64,000 nucleotides of DNA from Azospirillum sp. TSH100 (GCF_004923295.1 NZ_CP039636.1:555001-619000), one strand, 5' to 3'. Shown: positions 12,241 through 22,787, counted from the stretch's first letter. The notes: generated by a model from the letters alone, not told the origin. Program-made: numbers and translations.

Positions 12241-12285
12241 AAGTCTGCTCAACAGGCAGGAGGCCGATCCATCGCAACTGCAATG
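12241..12285 (-). repeat. terminal inverted repeat of the IS701-type element, right
   Basis: On the minus strand it begins CATTGCAGTTGCGATGGAT and matches the left end at 9655-9699 over about 45 bases. Confidence 0.8.
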
Positions 12286-12516
12286 TCAAAAGATGGGCAG
12301 AGACCGCTCACACGGTGATCGAGCGGACTATTCTTGGAATCCATTGTACATGGTTTTGCGGCGCAAGGGTCCATATGTCGGAATCGCCACAATATCGACC
12401 CCGCTTCATCACCATTTCCTCGATAGGCGACATCGCAAACGTTGAAGCGCGGCGCAACAAGGAGGAAGCCATCGCGGCATCCTTGGTTCGATCCGCCGAA
12501 CATTTGGAGCATGACA

Positions 12517-12657
12517 ATGCACCTTCCCCCGACAGACATCGGCTCTTTATCCTTATGGAATGCCGTGAAAGCATATTTCGTGCCACCGGTGGTGATTCCG
12601 GTCGCCGTCGTGCTGACAGTCTTGCTTTTCGTCCTGATACACGGCCCTGTTGTGTAA
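12517..12657 (+). CDS. small single-span membrane protein, 46 residues
   Basis: From the ATG at 12517 (spaced 7 bases from GGAGC; an ATG at 12511 is also possible) it encodes a short polar N terminus, MHLPPTDIGSLSLWNAVKAY, and one long hydrophobic span, VPPVVIPVAVVLTVLLFVLI, ending HGPVV. No family is recognised. A small membrane protein is plausible from the start context and clean span, but the short length leaves doubt. Confidence 0.42.
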   Translation: MHLPPTDIGSLSLWNAVKAYFVPPVVIPVAVVLTVLLFVLIHGPVV

Positions 12658-13088
12658 GTTATAGGGTTCGTCGCGTTCAAGGGCCTCGGTCGGAAGCCCT
12701 TTTAACGATGCATTGCACACATGCCGCTGCACCCAAAGGATTTTAGCATGAAAGACCGACCTGGAGCTCGCATCTTCAAGGGCGGGACGGCCCAATGTCA
12801 TTCCCTCACAGTGACCTACGCACCAACCCGAACTTCATAGAGCTGTTGATCGGCGCTCCCATGCGCGACGATCGGATAGTCCGCAGCCCTCATCAAAAGA
12901 ATGAGTTGACGGCATCCCCCGCCGTGACACTCACAGAATTTCTGCCTTCGGCCCCCGCGCTAACAAAGATAGCCCGAATAAAATGGTGCGGCGGCCGCAC
13001 TCGATGCCTACAGCGACGATCACACCACTGTTTGGCACGCATCTCTCTTGATCGCGGTCGCACGCTGATGCTGGCCGGAAAGGCACTG
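12658..13088. other. leader region of the cyclic glucan synthase gene
   Basis: No separate gene is supported. An open frame in phase with the glucan synthase extends back to 12795, but its 98 extra residues are low-complexity, Arg- and Cys-rich and unlike the family N terminus. The true start is therefore placed at 13089 and this stretch is read as promoter and leader. Confidence 0.45.
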
Positions 13089-16000
13089 ATGAATGCGATC
13101 CTCCGCCATGCTTTCGGGCATCGTCTGCCACCGTCCCTCTGGAGCGATCAGGCACCGGTGCGCGAGGAACTCTTCGGTTTGGACCGGCTCGAGCGGCATG
13201 CGGAGAGTCTCGCCGCCGCGCAGCCGGTGACACGCAAGCCGCTTGCCGTCCTGTCCCTGCACACCCGCCTCGCCGACAACGCCACGGTGCTGCTCGCCGC
13301 CTATCGGGCGAGTGCGGCGGAATTGGAGCGCGGTCGCAGCGTGGATCCCGCCGCGGAATGGCTGCTCGACAATTACCATGTTGTCGAAGAGCAGATTCGG
13401 GAAATCCACGTCGACTTGCCGCCGGGTTATTACCGTCAATTGCCAAAGCTCGCAGACGGTCCGTTCGCCGGGTATCCTCGGGTGTTTGGACTGGCCTGGG
13501 CCTTCGTTGCCCACACTGACAGCCACCTCGATCCCGCCATCCTGCGTCGTTTCATCACCGCCTATCAGCGGGTCCAGCCGCTGACCATCGGCGAGCTGTG
13601 GGCGGTCGCGATTACGCTTCGTATCGTCCTCATCGAGAACCTGCGCCGACTTGCCGATCAGATCACCGCCGGACGCGCTGCACGGGCAGACGCCGACGCG
13701 CTGGCCGACCGGCTTCTCGCGTCGGGGGACAGCCGTTCCGTCCTCGAAGCGGACATGGCCACGCGCTCCTCCGGTTCCTTGTCCGACGTGTTCGCCGCGG
13801 AACTGGCGAAGCGATTGCGGGACCAGGATCCGCGAACGACGCCGGCCCTCGGCTGGCTGGAGGAGCGGCTCAACCGTCAAGGCGCAACGGTCGACGGTGT
13901 GGTCCAGCACGCCCAGCAGAGGTTGGGGGCCTCCAACGTCACCGTGCGCAATGTCATCACCAGCATGCGGCTGATCTCCGACATCGACTGGGCGGACCTG
14001 TTCGAGAGCGTGAGCCTCGTCGACGAGCAACTGCGCGCGGCGAGCGGCTTCGCCGCCATGGATTTCCCCACGCGCAACCTCTACCGGAGCGCCATTGAGG
14101 AATTGGCCCGCGGTTCGTCATTCCCGGAACTCGCCATCGCCGGTCTGGCGCTGTCAGCATCACGTACAGCAGCGGCGGAAGCAACCAACGGTGCGGACGC
14201 CGCGCGTGTCGGCGACCCCGGCTACCATCTGATCGCGGAAGGGCGTGGCGCACTTGAGCGGCGCATCGGCTTTCGGCCACCGGCCCGACTGCGGATCAGC
14301 CGTTTCAGCGTTCGTTTGGGAATCGGCGGCTATGTCGGCGCGATCCTGTTCGTGACGGCGCTGTTGCTGGGTCTCGCGGTGTGGGCGGCTTGGCTTCCCG
14401 GTATGGACGGCTGGCTCGTCCTGTTCGCCCTTGCCGGCGTCCTGCCGGCTTCCGAAGTGGCGACGGCGCTGGTCAACCGCGTGGTCACCGCGCTGTTCGG
14501 AGCGATCACCCTGCCGGGGCTCGAACTGGCGGACGGCGTACCCCCGTCACGGCGCACGCTCGTCGCCGTTCCGACACTGCTGACCGGTGAGGTCGACCTC
14601 CTGGAGCAGATCGAGCGGCTGGAGGTTCACCACCTCGCCGGGGCCAGCGGCGAGCTTGTCTTCGCCCTGTTGTCGGATGGTCTCGACGCCGACCGGGAGG
14701 TGGTGGCTGACGACGACGCTCTCCTGGCGGTGGCCGCCGCGGCCATCGAGCGGCTGAATCTGCGCCATGGCCCCGGTCCTGACGGCGGAGACCGTTTTTT
14801 GCTGCTGCATCGCCGCCGGCTCTACAATGACGGCGAGGGCAAGTGGATGGGCTGGGAGCGCAAGCGCGGCAAGCTGCACGAACTCAACCGGCTGTTGCGC
14901 GGCGCCACCGACACCAGCTTCATGCCCGTTGCCGGTCGCGCGCCGCAGGTGCCGGCCGACGTGCGCTATGTCATCACGCTTGACGCCGACACGCGACTGC
15001 CGCGGGACGCCGCACTCCGGCTGGTCGGCAAGATGGGCCACCCGCTGAACCGGCCGACGTTCGACGCGGCCGGGCGGCGCGTCATCAACGGCTATGCCAT
15101 TCTTCAGCCCCGTATCACGCCGTCGCTGTCGCTCGGCGGCGAGGGATCGCTCTATCAGCGGATCGTCTCCGGCCCCGGCGGCATCGACCCCTATGCGTCG
15201 GCCGTCTCCGACGTTTACCAGGATCTTTTCGGCGAGGGATCCTTCACCGGGAAGGGCATCTACGACGTCGACGCTTTCGAAGCGGCGCTGGACGGCCGGG
15301 TTCCGCACAATGCCCTGCTCAGCCACGACCTGTTCGAAGGTGTTTTCGCCCGCGCCGGTCTCGCTTCCGACATCGAACTCGTCGAGGAGTTCCCCTCTCG
15401 CTACAACGTCGCTGCCAAGCGTCAGCACCGCTGGACTCGTGGCGACTGGCAACTGCTCCCCTGGATCCTCGGCCATAGGACAGGTCCCCAGGCGGCTCCG
15501 CCGGTCGGTCGCTGGAAGATGCTGGATAACCTGCGCCGCTCGCTGCTGGCGCCGTTCACCCTGGCGACGCTGGCCGTGAGCTGGCTGCTGCCTCTGCCGT
15601 CCGCCTTGGTGGGAGTCCTGCTCGTGCTCGCCGTCAGCGCGGTTCCGGCTTTCCTGCCGGCGGTGTCCTCGGTGCTGCCGGGCCGGCCGGGTACCCGCCT
15701 CGGCAACCACGTCGGCTCGCTCATGCAGGATCTGCGGATGGCGGCGATGCGGACCGTGATGTCGGTTGCCTTCCTGGCCGACCAGGCGTGGCGGATGGGC
15801 GATGCCATCGCAAGGACATTGACCCGGCTGTTCGTCACGCACCGCCACCTTCTCGAATGGACGACGGCGGCGCAGACAGGCGGCCGGCCGCGGCTGGAAC
15901 TCGGCGGCTTCTATCGCGACATGGCCGGTGGTACCGCGCTTGGGCTCGTCGTGGCGGCCGGTACCGTTGCCGTGACGCCATCTTCCTGGCCGCTGGCCCT

Positions 16001-19000
16001 GCCTTTCGCCCTGCTGTGGCTGACAGCCCCCGCGCTCGCCGCGTGGACCAGCCGGTTGCCGGCCATACTTCGGCGGGCGGCGTTCTCCGATCCGGATGCC
16101 CCCGCCCTGCGCCTTACCGCCCGGCGCACCTGGCGCTTTTTCGAGACGTTCGTCACACCGGCCGAGAACATGCTGCCGCCGGACAATTTCCAGGAGGACC
16201 CGAAGCCGGTGGTCGCCCACCGGACATCGCCGACCAACATCGGTCTCTACCTGCTCTCCACCGTCGCCGCCCGCGACTTCGGCTGGTCAGGAACGACGGA
16301 AACCATCGAGCGGCTGGAGGCGACGTTCGATTCCATGCGGAAGCTCTCCCGGTTCAGGGGGCATTTCTACAACTGGTATGGAACACAGGATCTGAGGGTG
16401 TTGGAACCGGCCTATGTCTCGTCGGTCGACAGCGGGAACCTTGCCGGTCATCTGATCGCGCTCGCGAACGCCTGCGAGGAATGGATGGACTGTGCTCCGG
16501 CGGCGGGCGCCCGGCTTGGCATGATGGATACCCTCGTCCTGGCGCGAGAGGCCGCAGACGCCCTGCCCACAGCGGGCGGTGCGCAAATACGCCGGCTTGG
16601 CGCCGTTCTTGACGAAATCGCCGCACAACTGAACGAAGGGCAATCCATCGAGGTCCAGTTGCCGTCGCTGAAGTGGCTGTCCGACAAGGCTGTTGAGGTG
16701 GCCCGTGACATCATCCCGGCGGGTGGGCCGTCGGCCGGTGGTGACGGTCCGGTGGATCTGATGTTCTGGATAGTGGCATTGCGGACCGCAGTGATCGAGC
16801 ATGGCCGTGACCGGTTCCCCATCACCGGGACGCCGGACATGCTGAGGGGCCGGTTGCGTGCCCTCGCCGATACGGCACGCGCCATGGCGCTCGCGATGGA
16901 TTTCTCCTTCCTTCTCGATCCCGAACGCAAACTGCTGTCGATCGGCTACGCTCTTCCCGACAACAGCCTGGATCCGAGCTGCTATGACCTGCTCGCCTCG
17001 GAAGCCCGGCTCGCCAGCCTGTTCGCCATCGCCAAGGGCGACGTCGCGACGCGGCACTGGTTCCGCCTCGGCCGTGCGGCGACACCGGTCGGCAACGGCT
17101 CTGCGCTGATCTCCTGGTCCGGCTCCATGTTCGAATATCTGATGCCGGCGCTGGTGATGCGCGCGCCGGTCGGCAGCCTTCTGGAGCAGACAAGCCGTCT
17201 GGTGGTGGAGCGTCAGCAAGCCTACGGCAGAACGCTGGGGGTGCCATGGGGCATCTCGGAATCCGCCTATAGCGCCCGCGACCTGGAGTTCACGTACCAG
17301 TACTCGAACTTCGGTGTTCCCGGCCTCGGCCTCAAGCGCGGCCTCTCCGAGAATCTCGTCATCGCGCCCTACGCCACCGGGCTGGCCGCAATGGTGGATC
17401 CGCACGGCGCACGGCTGAACTACGACCGCCTCGCCGCGATGGGCGCATGCGGATGCTATGGCTTCTACGACGCCCTCGACTTCACCCGCTCCAGGCTTCC
17501 CGAAGGCGCGGAGATGGCCATTGTGCGCAACGTCATGGCCCATCACCAGGGCATGACCATCGTCGCCATCGCCAACGCCCTGCAGGACGGCCGGATGCGC
17601 GACCGTTTCCACCGCGAACCCATGATCATGGCCAGCGAACTGCTGCTCCAGGAACGCATGCCGCGCGACGTCGTCGTCGGGCATCCTCGGGCCGAGGAGG
17701 TGAAGACCTCCGCAATGGGCGTCGCCATCGCATCGCCGACGGTGCGCCGCCTTACCGCGCCGCCCTCCACCGCAGCCCCGGTCACCCACCTGCTCTCCAA
17801 CGGGCGCTACACGGTGATGCTGACCGCGGCGGGGGCGGGCTACAGCCTGTGGCGTGACATCGCCGTGACCCGTTGGCGCGAGGATGCCACCAGGGACGAC
17901 TGGGGGACCTTCATTTTTCTGCGCGACACGCAGACCGGCGAGCTGTGGTCCGCCGGCGCGCAGCCAGTCGGGCGTGCGGCGGACCATGCCGAGGTGGTGT
18001 TCGCCGAGGATCACGTCGAATTCATCCGCCATGACGGGACCTTGACCACCACCATGGACGTTCTGGTCTCCGGCGAGGCCGACGGGGAAGTCCGCCGCGT
18101 CTCGCTGACCAATGGCGGGCGGCGACCGCGCGTGATCGAAGTGACGTCCTATGCCGAGTTGGTCCTGACCACGCCGGCCGCCGACGCCGCCCATCCGGCT
18201 TTCGCCAAGATGTTCGTGCAGACCGAGTTTCACGGCGAGTTCGGCGCGCTGGTCGCCACCCGCCGCCCGCGCTCGCCACGCGAGCCGCCGGTCTGGGCCG
18301 CCCACTTCGCCGTCGTCGACGGCGGGATCGCGGCCGATCTAGAATACGAGACCGACCGGGCCCGTTTCATCGGGCGTGGCCACACCGTCGGGACGACCGC
18401 CGCGATCACCGACGGCCAGCCGCTGTCGAACAGCCTCGGGACGGTTCTCGACCCGATTTTCGCGATCAGGCAGCGCGTGACGATCCCGCCCGGAGGGGTC
18501 GCGCGGGTTGCCTTCTGGACCTTGGTCGCGTCGTCTCAGGCAGCGCTTCTTGACCTTGTCGATCAGCATGCCGACCGGAATGCCTTCGACCGGGCGAAAA
18601 CCTTGGCATGGACGCAGGCCCAGGTCCAGCTTCGCCACTTGGCCATCGGGGCAGACGAGGCCGCCGACTTCCAGCGCTTGGCGGCGCCGATCCTGTACGC
18701 CGATGCCCGCTTCCGGGCTTCCTCCGCCACCATCGCCGGTGGCGCGGGAGCCCAGTCGGGCCTGTGGCCCCACGCGATTTCTGGGGATCTGCCCATCGTC
18801 ATGCTGCGCATCGACGACGTCGAGGACATCGCCCAGGTCCGCCAGTTGCTGCGTGCCCACGAATACTGGCGCATGAAGCGTCTGGCCGTCGATCTGGTGA
18901 TCGTCAACGAGCGCGCTTCATCCTATGTTCAGGATCTTCAGGTTGCCATCGAGACTGCGGTGCGCAGCAGCCAGTCGCGGCCACGGTTCGGCGAGGAACC

Positions 19001-21677
19001 GGCGCAAGGCTCGGTCTACGCGTTGCGTGCCGACTTGATGCGTGCCGATGCACGCGCCCTGCTCCATTCGGTCGCCCGTGTCGTGCTGATTGCCCGGCGC
19101 GGCTCCATCGCCGAACAGATCGCCCGCCTGCAGCGGCAATCGTTCCCATCGGCACCCATCGACACCCCCGTATCGCTCCAACCCGCGGCCCAGCCCATGT
19201 CGGACCAGGTGCCGGTGCCGGGATCCCTCGAATTTTTCAACGGTCTGGGCGGCTTCGACAAGGACGGGCAAGAGTATGTGGTCGTCCTCGACGCCGGCCG
19301 CATGACGCCCGCTCCCTGGATCAACGTGATCGCCAACCCCGATTTCGGCTTCCAGGTGGCGGCGGAGGGCGGCGGTTTCACCTGGGCAGGGAACAGCCGG
19401 GAGAACCAGCTCACGCCGTGGTCCAACGATCCGGTCGGCAATCCGGCCGGGGAAGCGATCTATCTCCGCGATGAGGTGAGCGGTGACCTGTGGAGCGCCA
19501 CCGTGCAGCCGATCCGCAACGGTGGGACCTATACCGCCCGCCATGGTCGCGGGTACAGCCGCTTCGAACATCGGGCGCACGGCATCGCGCTTGAGCTTCT
19601 GCAATTTGTGCCGCTGGCCGATCCGATCAAGATTTCCCGCCTGACCCTGCGCAACCATTCGCCCGGTCCGCGCACGCTGTCCGTCACCGCCTATGCGGAG
19701 TGGGTGCTCGGCACGGCACGTGGCGCTTCGGCTCCGTTCATCGCAACGGAGATCGACGCGGCCACTGGAGCCATGCTGGCCCGCAACCGCTGGAGCCCAA
19801 CCTTCGGCGAACGCGTCGCCTTCGCCGATCTCGACGGCCGGCAGACGGCGTGGACGGCCGACCGCACCGAGTTCCTCGGCCGCAACGGCGGCCCCTCGGC
19901 GCCAGCGGCGCTCGTCGGGCGGTCACCGCTGTCCGGGGCGACCGGCGCTGGTCTCGATCCCTGCACGGCCTTGCAGGGCGTCGTCGAGTTGAAGGCCGGC
20001 GAGACGGTCGAAATCGTCTGGTTCCTCGGACAATGCGCCTCGGCGGAGGCGGCCCGCGAGCTTATTGCGCGCTACCGCGACGCCGATCTCGACGCCGCTC
20101 TCGAAGCGGTCGCCGATCACTGGACTTCCGTGCTCGGCGCCGTTCAGGTCAAGACGCCGGACCGGGCGATGGACATTATGCTGAACGGTTGGTTGCTCTA
20201 CCAGACGCTGGCCTGCCGCATTTGGGCGCGTTCGGCCTTCTATCAGGCGAGCGGCGCCTACGGCTTCCGGGACCAGCTGCAGGACGGCATGGCGCTGAGC
20301 TTCGCCATGCCGAATGAGGCGCGGCGCCATCTGCTGCGCGCCGCCGGCCGGCAGTTCGTCGAAGGCGACGTCCAGCACTGGTGGCTGCCCCAGTCCGGGC
20401 AAGGGGTACGAACGCGGATCTCGGACGATCGCGTGTGGCTCGCCTTCGCCACCGCCACCTACATCGCCAGTTCGGGTGACGCCACGATCCTGGAGGAGAG
20501 CGTGCCGTTCCTCGACGGTCCGCCCTTGCGCCCCGGCGAGCACGACGCCTTCTTCCAGCCGGCGACTGCCGACGAGTGCGCCTCGCTGTTCGAGCACTGC
20601 GCCCGCGGCCTCGACCAAAGCCTCGTCCTGACCGGCGAGCACGGGCTGCCGCTCATCGGCACCGGCGACTGGAACGACGGCATGAACCGCGTCGGTCAGG
20701 ACGGCAAGGGCGAAAGCGTCTGGCTTGGCTGGCTGCAGCTCCACGCCATCGCGCTGTTCGCGCCGCTGGCGGATAGTCGCGACGCCGACCGTGCCCGCCG
20801 CTGGCGTGACCATGCCGAGGCGTTGCGCCAGTCGCTGGAGCGCGAGGCTTGGGATGGCGCGTGGTACCGCCGGGCGACATTCGACGACGGCACATGGCTT
20901 GGATCCGCCGCGTGTGAGGAGTGCCGCATCGACTCCATCGCCCAATCCTGGGCTGTGCTCTCGGGTGCCGCCGATCCCGAGCGCGCCGCGACGGCGATGG
21001 CGTCGCTGGAAAGACTGCTGATCCGACCCGACGACGGCCTGGCGCTGCTGTTCACGCCGCCGTTTGATGGGACGACGTCCGATCCCGGCTACATCCGCGG
21101 CTATCCGCCGGGTCTGCGCGAGAATGGCGGGCAATATAGCCATGCCGCCATGTGGGCGATACTGGCGTTCGCCAAGCTGGGTGACGGCAGCAGGGCGGCC
21201 GCCCTGTTCGACTTGCTCAATCCGATCAACCACGCCCGCACGCCGGCCGAGGCCGAGCGCTACAAGGTCGAACCCTACGTTGTTGCCGCCGATGTCTATT
21301 CGGTGGCGCCACATGAAGGGCGCGGCGGTTGGAGCTGGTATACGGGTGCGGCGGGGTGGATGTACCGTGCCGGCACAGAGGGCATCCTCGGCATCCGCCG
21401 CGAGGGCGCATTCCTGGTCGTCGATCCGTGTCTTCCGGCTCCCTGGACAGGCTTCGAAGCCACGGTAACCGTGGAGTCGACCCACTACCACATCCGTGTG
21501 GAGGCGGCTTCGCACGGTGATCGCGACGCATCGAACGCGGTCCTCGACGGCTCCCGTTTCGACCGGACCGGCGAAGCGGTCCATCTGCCGCTCGATGGCG
21601 GGAGGCATACGCTGGTCCTGTCGCTGCGGGATCGTCATGGGAAGCGGAGGTGGCAAACTGTAGATTGCAGCAGATAG
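13089..21677 (+). CDS. ndvB: cyclic beta-1,2-glucan synthase (NdvB/ChvB type)
   Basis: 2862 residues, matching the usual length of about 2830-2870. The start at 13089 follows GGAAAGG and gives the family N terminus (PVREELFGLDRLERHAESLAAAQ). The enzyme initiates, elongates and cyclises beta-1,2-glucan in the inner membrane; the product acts in the periplasm in osmotic adaptation and plant association. Domains: an N-terminal helical part, membrane spans (about 415-465, 815-850 and 960-1000), a GT84 glycosyltransferase with the metal-binding ITLDADTRLPRD, LLSHDLFEG and RQHRWTRGDWQ (about 530-810), then tandem glucan-binding repeats and a GH94 phosphorylase-like C-terminal domain with GTGDWNDGMNRVG. 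It stands alone; no export gene is adjacent. Confidence 0.95.
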   Translation: MNAILRHAFGHRLPPSLWSDQAPVREELFGLDRLERHAESLAAAQPVTRKPLAVLSLHTRLADNATVLLAAYRASAAELERGRSVDPAAEWLLDNYHVVEEQIREIHVDLPPGYYRQLPKLADGPFAGYPRVFGLAWAFVAHTDSHLDPAILRRFITAYQRVQPLTIGELWAVAITLRIVLIENLRRLADQITAGRAARADADALADRLLASGDSRSVLEADMATRSSGSLSDVFAAELAKRLRDQDPRTTPALGWLEERLNRQGATVDGVVQHAQQRLGASNVTVRNVITSMRLISDIDWADLFESVSLVDEQLRAASGFAAMDFPTRNLYRSAIEELARGSSFPELAIAGLALSASRTAAAEATNGADAARVGDPGYHLIAEGRGALERRIGFRPPARLRISRFSVRLGIGGYVGAILFVTALLLGLAVWAAWLPGMDGWLVLFALAGVLPASEVATALVNRVVTALFGAITLPGLELADGVPPSRRTLVAVPTLLTGEVDLLEQIERLEVHHLAGASGELVFALLSDGLDADREVVADDDALLAVAAAAIERLNLRHGPGPDGGDRFLLLHRRRLYNDGEGKWMGWERKRGKLHELNRLLRGATDTSFMPVAGRAPQVPADVRYVITLDADTRLPRDAALRLVGKMGHPLNRPTFDAAGRRVINGYAILQPRITPSLSLGGEGSLYQRIVSGPGGIDPYASAVSDVYQDLFGEGSFTGKGIYDVDAFEAALDGRVPHNALLSHDLFEGVFARAGLASDIELVEEFPSRYNVAAKRQHRWTRGDWQLLPWILGHRTGPQAAPPVGRWKMLDNLRRSLLAPFTLATLAVSWLLPLPSALVGVLLVLAVSAVPAFLPAVSSVLPGRPGTRLGNHVGSLMQDLRMAAMRTVMSVAFLADQAWRMGDAIARTLTRLFVTHRHLLEWTTAAQTGGRPRLELGGFYRDMAGGTALGLVVAAGTVAVTPSSWPLALPFALLWLTAPALAAWTSRLPAILRRAAFSDPDAPALRLTARRTWRFFETFVTPAENMLPPDNFQEDPKPVVAHRTSPTNIGLYLLSTVAARDFGWSGTTETIERLEATFDSMRKLSRFRGHFYNWYGTQDLRVLEPAYVSSVDSGNLAGHLIALANACEEWMDCAPAAGARLGMMDTLVLAREAADALPTAGGAQIRRLGAVLDEIAAQLNEGQSIEVQLPSLKWLSDKAVEVARDIIPAGGPSAGGDGPVDLMFWIVALRTAVIEHGRDRFPITGTPDMLRGRLRALADTARAMALAMDFSFLLDPERKLLSIGYALPDNSLDPSCYDLLASEARLASLFAIAKGDVATRHWFRLGRAATPVGNGSALISWSGSMFEYLMPALVMRAPVGSLLEQTSRLVVERQQAYGRTLGVPWGISESAYSARDLEFTYQYSNFGVPGLGLKRGLSENLVIAPYATGLAAMVDPHGARLNYDRLAAMGACGCYGFYDALDFTRSRLPEGAEMAIVRNVMAHHQGMTIVAIANALQDGRMRDRFHREPMIMASELLLQERMPRDVVVGHPRAEEVKTSAMGVAIASPTVRRLTAPPSTAAPVTHLLSNGRYTVMLTAAGAGYSLWRDIAVTRWREDATRDDWGTFIFLRDTQTGELWSAGAQPVGRAADHAEVVFAEDHVEFIRHDGTLTTTMDVLVSGEADGEVRRVSLTNGGRRPRVIEVTSYAELVLTTPAADAAHPAFAKMFVQTEFHGEFGALVATRRPRSPREPPVWAAHFAVVDGGIAADLEYETDRARFIGRGHTVGTTAAITDGQPLSNSLGTVLDPIFAIRQRVTIPPGGVARVAFWTLVASSQAALLDLVDQHADRNAFDRAKTLAWTQAQVQLRHLAIGADEAADFQRLAAPILYADARFRASSATIAGGAGAQSGLWPHAISGDLPIVMLRIDDVEDIAQVRQLLRAHEYWRMKRLAVDLVIVNERASSYVQDLQVAIETAVRSSQSRPRFGEEPAQGSVYALRADLMRADARALLHSVARVVLIARRGSIAEQIARLQRQSFPSAPIDTPVSLQPAAQPMSDQVPVPGSLEFFNGLGGFDKDGQEYVVVLDAGRMTPAPWINVIANPDFGFQVAAEGGGFTWAGNSRENQLTPWSNDPVGNPAGEAIYLRDEVSGDLWSATVQPIRNGGTYTARHGRGYSRFEHRAHGIALELLQFVPLADPIKISRLTLRNHSPGPRTLSVTAYAEWVLGTARGASAPFIATEIDAATGAMLARNRWSPTFGERVAFADLDGRQTAWTADRTEFLGRNGGPSAPAALVGRSPLSGATGAGLDPCTALQGVVELKAGETVEIVWFLGQCASAEAARELIARYRDADLDAALEAVADHWTSVLGAVQVKTPDRAMDIMLNGWLLYQTLACRIWARSAFYQASGAYGFRDQLQDGMALSFAMPNEARRHLLRAAGRQFVEGDVQHWWLPQSGQGVRTRISDDRVWLAFATATYIASSGDATILEESVPFLDGPPLRPGEHDAFFQPATADECASLFEHCARGLDQSLVLTGEHGLPLIGTGDWNDGMNRVGQDGKGESVWLGWLQLHAIALFAPLADSRDADRARRWRDHAEALRQSLEREAWDGAWYRRATFDDGTWLGSAACEECRIDSIAQSWAVLSGAADPERAATAMASLERLLIRPDDGLALLFTPPFDGTTSDPGYIRGYPPGLRENGGQYSHAAMWAILAFAKLGDGSRAAALFDLLNPINHARTPAEAERYKVEPYVVAADVYSVAPHEGRGGWSWYTGAAGWMYRAGTEGILGIRREGAFLVVDPCLPAPWTGFEATVTVESTHYHIRVEAASHGDRDASNAVLDGSRFDRTGEAVHLPLDGGRHTLVLSLRDRHGKRRWQTVDCSR

Positions 21678-21743
21678 GCCGTTCCTCAACAGAAGGTTTA
21701 GGATCGGGAATGGCGCCGAAGGGCGACGGCCGGGGAAATATAG

Positions 21744-22787
21744 TCAAGGGAACGGGACGAGCTTTCCGAGCGCTTCGTCCCACAGCCAGAGACAGCCTCC
21801 AGCCAACGCCCCTCCCAGGGTGAGAGCTGGCGCTTCCTGGAGTGCCTGAATATGCCGGTGGCATTGCGGCAGATGATAGTTGGGAATGCGGGGATTCAAA
21901 TGGTGGATGTGGTGGAAACCGATGTTGCCGGTGAACCATTGGAGTATGGCGGGAAGACGCAGGTAGGAACTTCCCCGTAAGGCCGCGAGCTGTGGCTCCC
22001 ATTGCTCCTGCCGAACCCACAGCGTGTGCTCGAACCGGTGTTGGACCGAGAACAGCCAGACGCCGGCTATGGCGGCGAGGATCGTAATGGGCAGTTGCAC
22101 TAGCAGCACCGTGCCGAAGCCGAGCCAGGCCGCGAGTGCCAGCAGGAGAGCGGCGATCATCAGGTTGGTCTTATGGACGGACAGCTGCTCCTGCCGCCAA
22201 TCGGACGGCGTGTCGAAGGGGAAGCGGTACAGTACGAGGAAGACCAGCGGCGGCAGCAGGATCAGCGCCACCACCGAATGGCGGAGCAGGCGATGGAAAA
22301 GACGCTCGCGACGGCCGAGCGCGTTGTATTCGTCCAGCGTCAGACAGGATGAGTAGATGTCGTATCCACTGTTCCGCCGGTCGAGATTGTTCCAGTTGGC
22401 ATGATGACCAGCATGCTGGCGCCGCCAGTTGGCATAGGGAGTCAAGGTCATGACACTGCACAGTGTGCCGATGGCATCGTTGGCCCGCCGTGACCGGAAG
22501 AAGGCCCCGTGCCCGCAATCGTGTTGGATGATGAAAATGCGAACCAGGAAGCCGGCGGCCGGAACGGCAAGTAGCAGCGTGACGGCGTAGCTGATGTTGA
22601 GGCTGAGGACCATGAGCGCCCAACACCCGATAAAGGGCAGGACCGACGTTGCCAGTTGGACGAGGCTGCGGACGAGGCTTGGTGTCTGGTAGGGGCGAAG
22701 CCGTTCGCGCAAAAGCGCTTGTCCACCATCGTCGATGGCGACTTCGTTGTGCGGTGGCAATGTCGCACCCGTGTCATCCTGAGTCAT
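21744..22787 (-). CDS. fatty acid desaturase, membrane di-iron type
   Basis: 347 residues. Three histidine boxes bind the di-iron centre: HDCGHGAFF (about 89-97), HAGHH (about 125-129) and HHIHH (about 291-295). Membrane spans lie around 45-85, 175-195 and 205-250. The spacing and the last HxxHH box match the acyl-lipid delta-12/omega-type desaturases, which introduce double bonds into membrane lipid acyl chains. It is convergent with the cyclic glucan synthase gene (66 bases between stops) and probably single. Adjacent envelope genes suggest a role in membrane adaptation; the position of the double bond cannot be read from sequence. Confidence 0.88.
   Translation of the reverse strand: MTQDDTGATLPPHNEVAIDDGGQALLRERLRPYQTPSLVRSLVQLATSVLPFIGCWALMVLSLNISYAVTLLLAVPAAGFLVRIFIIQHDCGHGAFFRSRRANDAIGTLCSVMTLTPYANWRRQHAGHHANWNNLDRRNSGYDIYSSCLTLDEYNALGRRERLFHRLLRHSVVALILLPPLVFLVLYRFPFDTPSDWRQEQLSVHKTNLMIAALLLALAAWLGFGTVLLVQLPITILAAIAGVWLFSVQHRFEHTLWVRQEQWEPQLAALRGSSYLRLPAILQWFTGNIGFHHIHHLNPRIPNYHLPQCHRHIQALQEAPALTLGGALAGGCLWLWDEALGKLVPFP

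Larger units (their letters stand above)
9655..12285 (-). mobile_element. IS701-family element interrupted by an IS630-type element
   Basis: The element is bounded by inverted ends of about 45 bases (9655-9699 and 12241-12285) that differ at about five positions. Removing the inner insertion (10358-11525) leaves about 1.46 kb, the usual size for IS701 elements. The left end also carries a 13-base direct repeat, cattacagttgcg, at 9655-9667 and 9704-9716. Flanking tetranucleotides are TTAA and TCAA, close to but not a perfect target duplication. Confidence 0.8.

Noticed and set aside
12795..13088. The longer N terminus of the cyclic glucan synthase
   Set aside because: The extra 98 residues are unlike the family and would exceed its normal length; the start at 13089 has a good ribosome site.
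14547..21689. Long minus-strand frames opposite the cyclic glucan synthase
   Set aside because: They mirror third-position GC bias of the real gene, are rich in Arg, His and Gly, and contain no recognisable domain.
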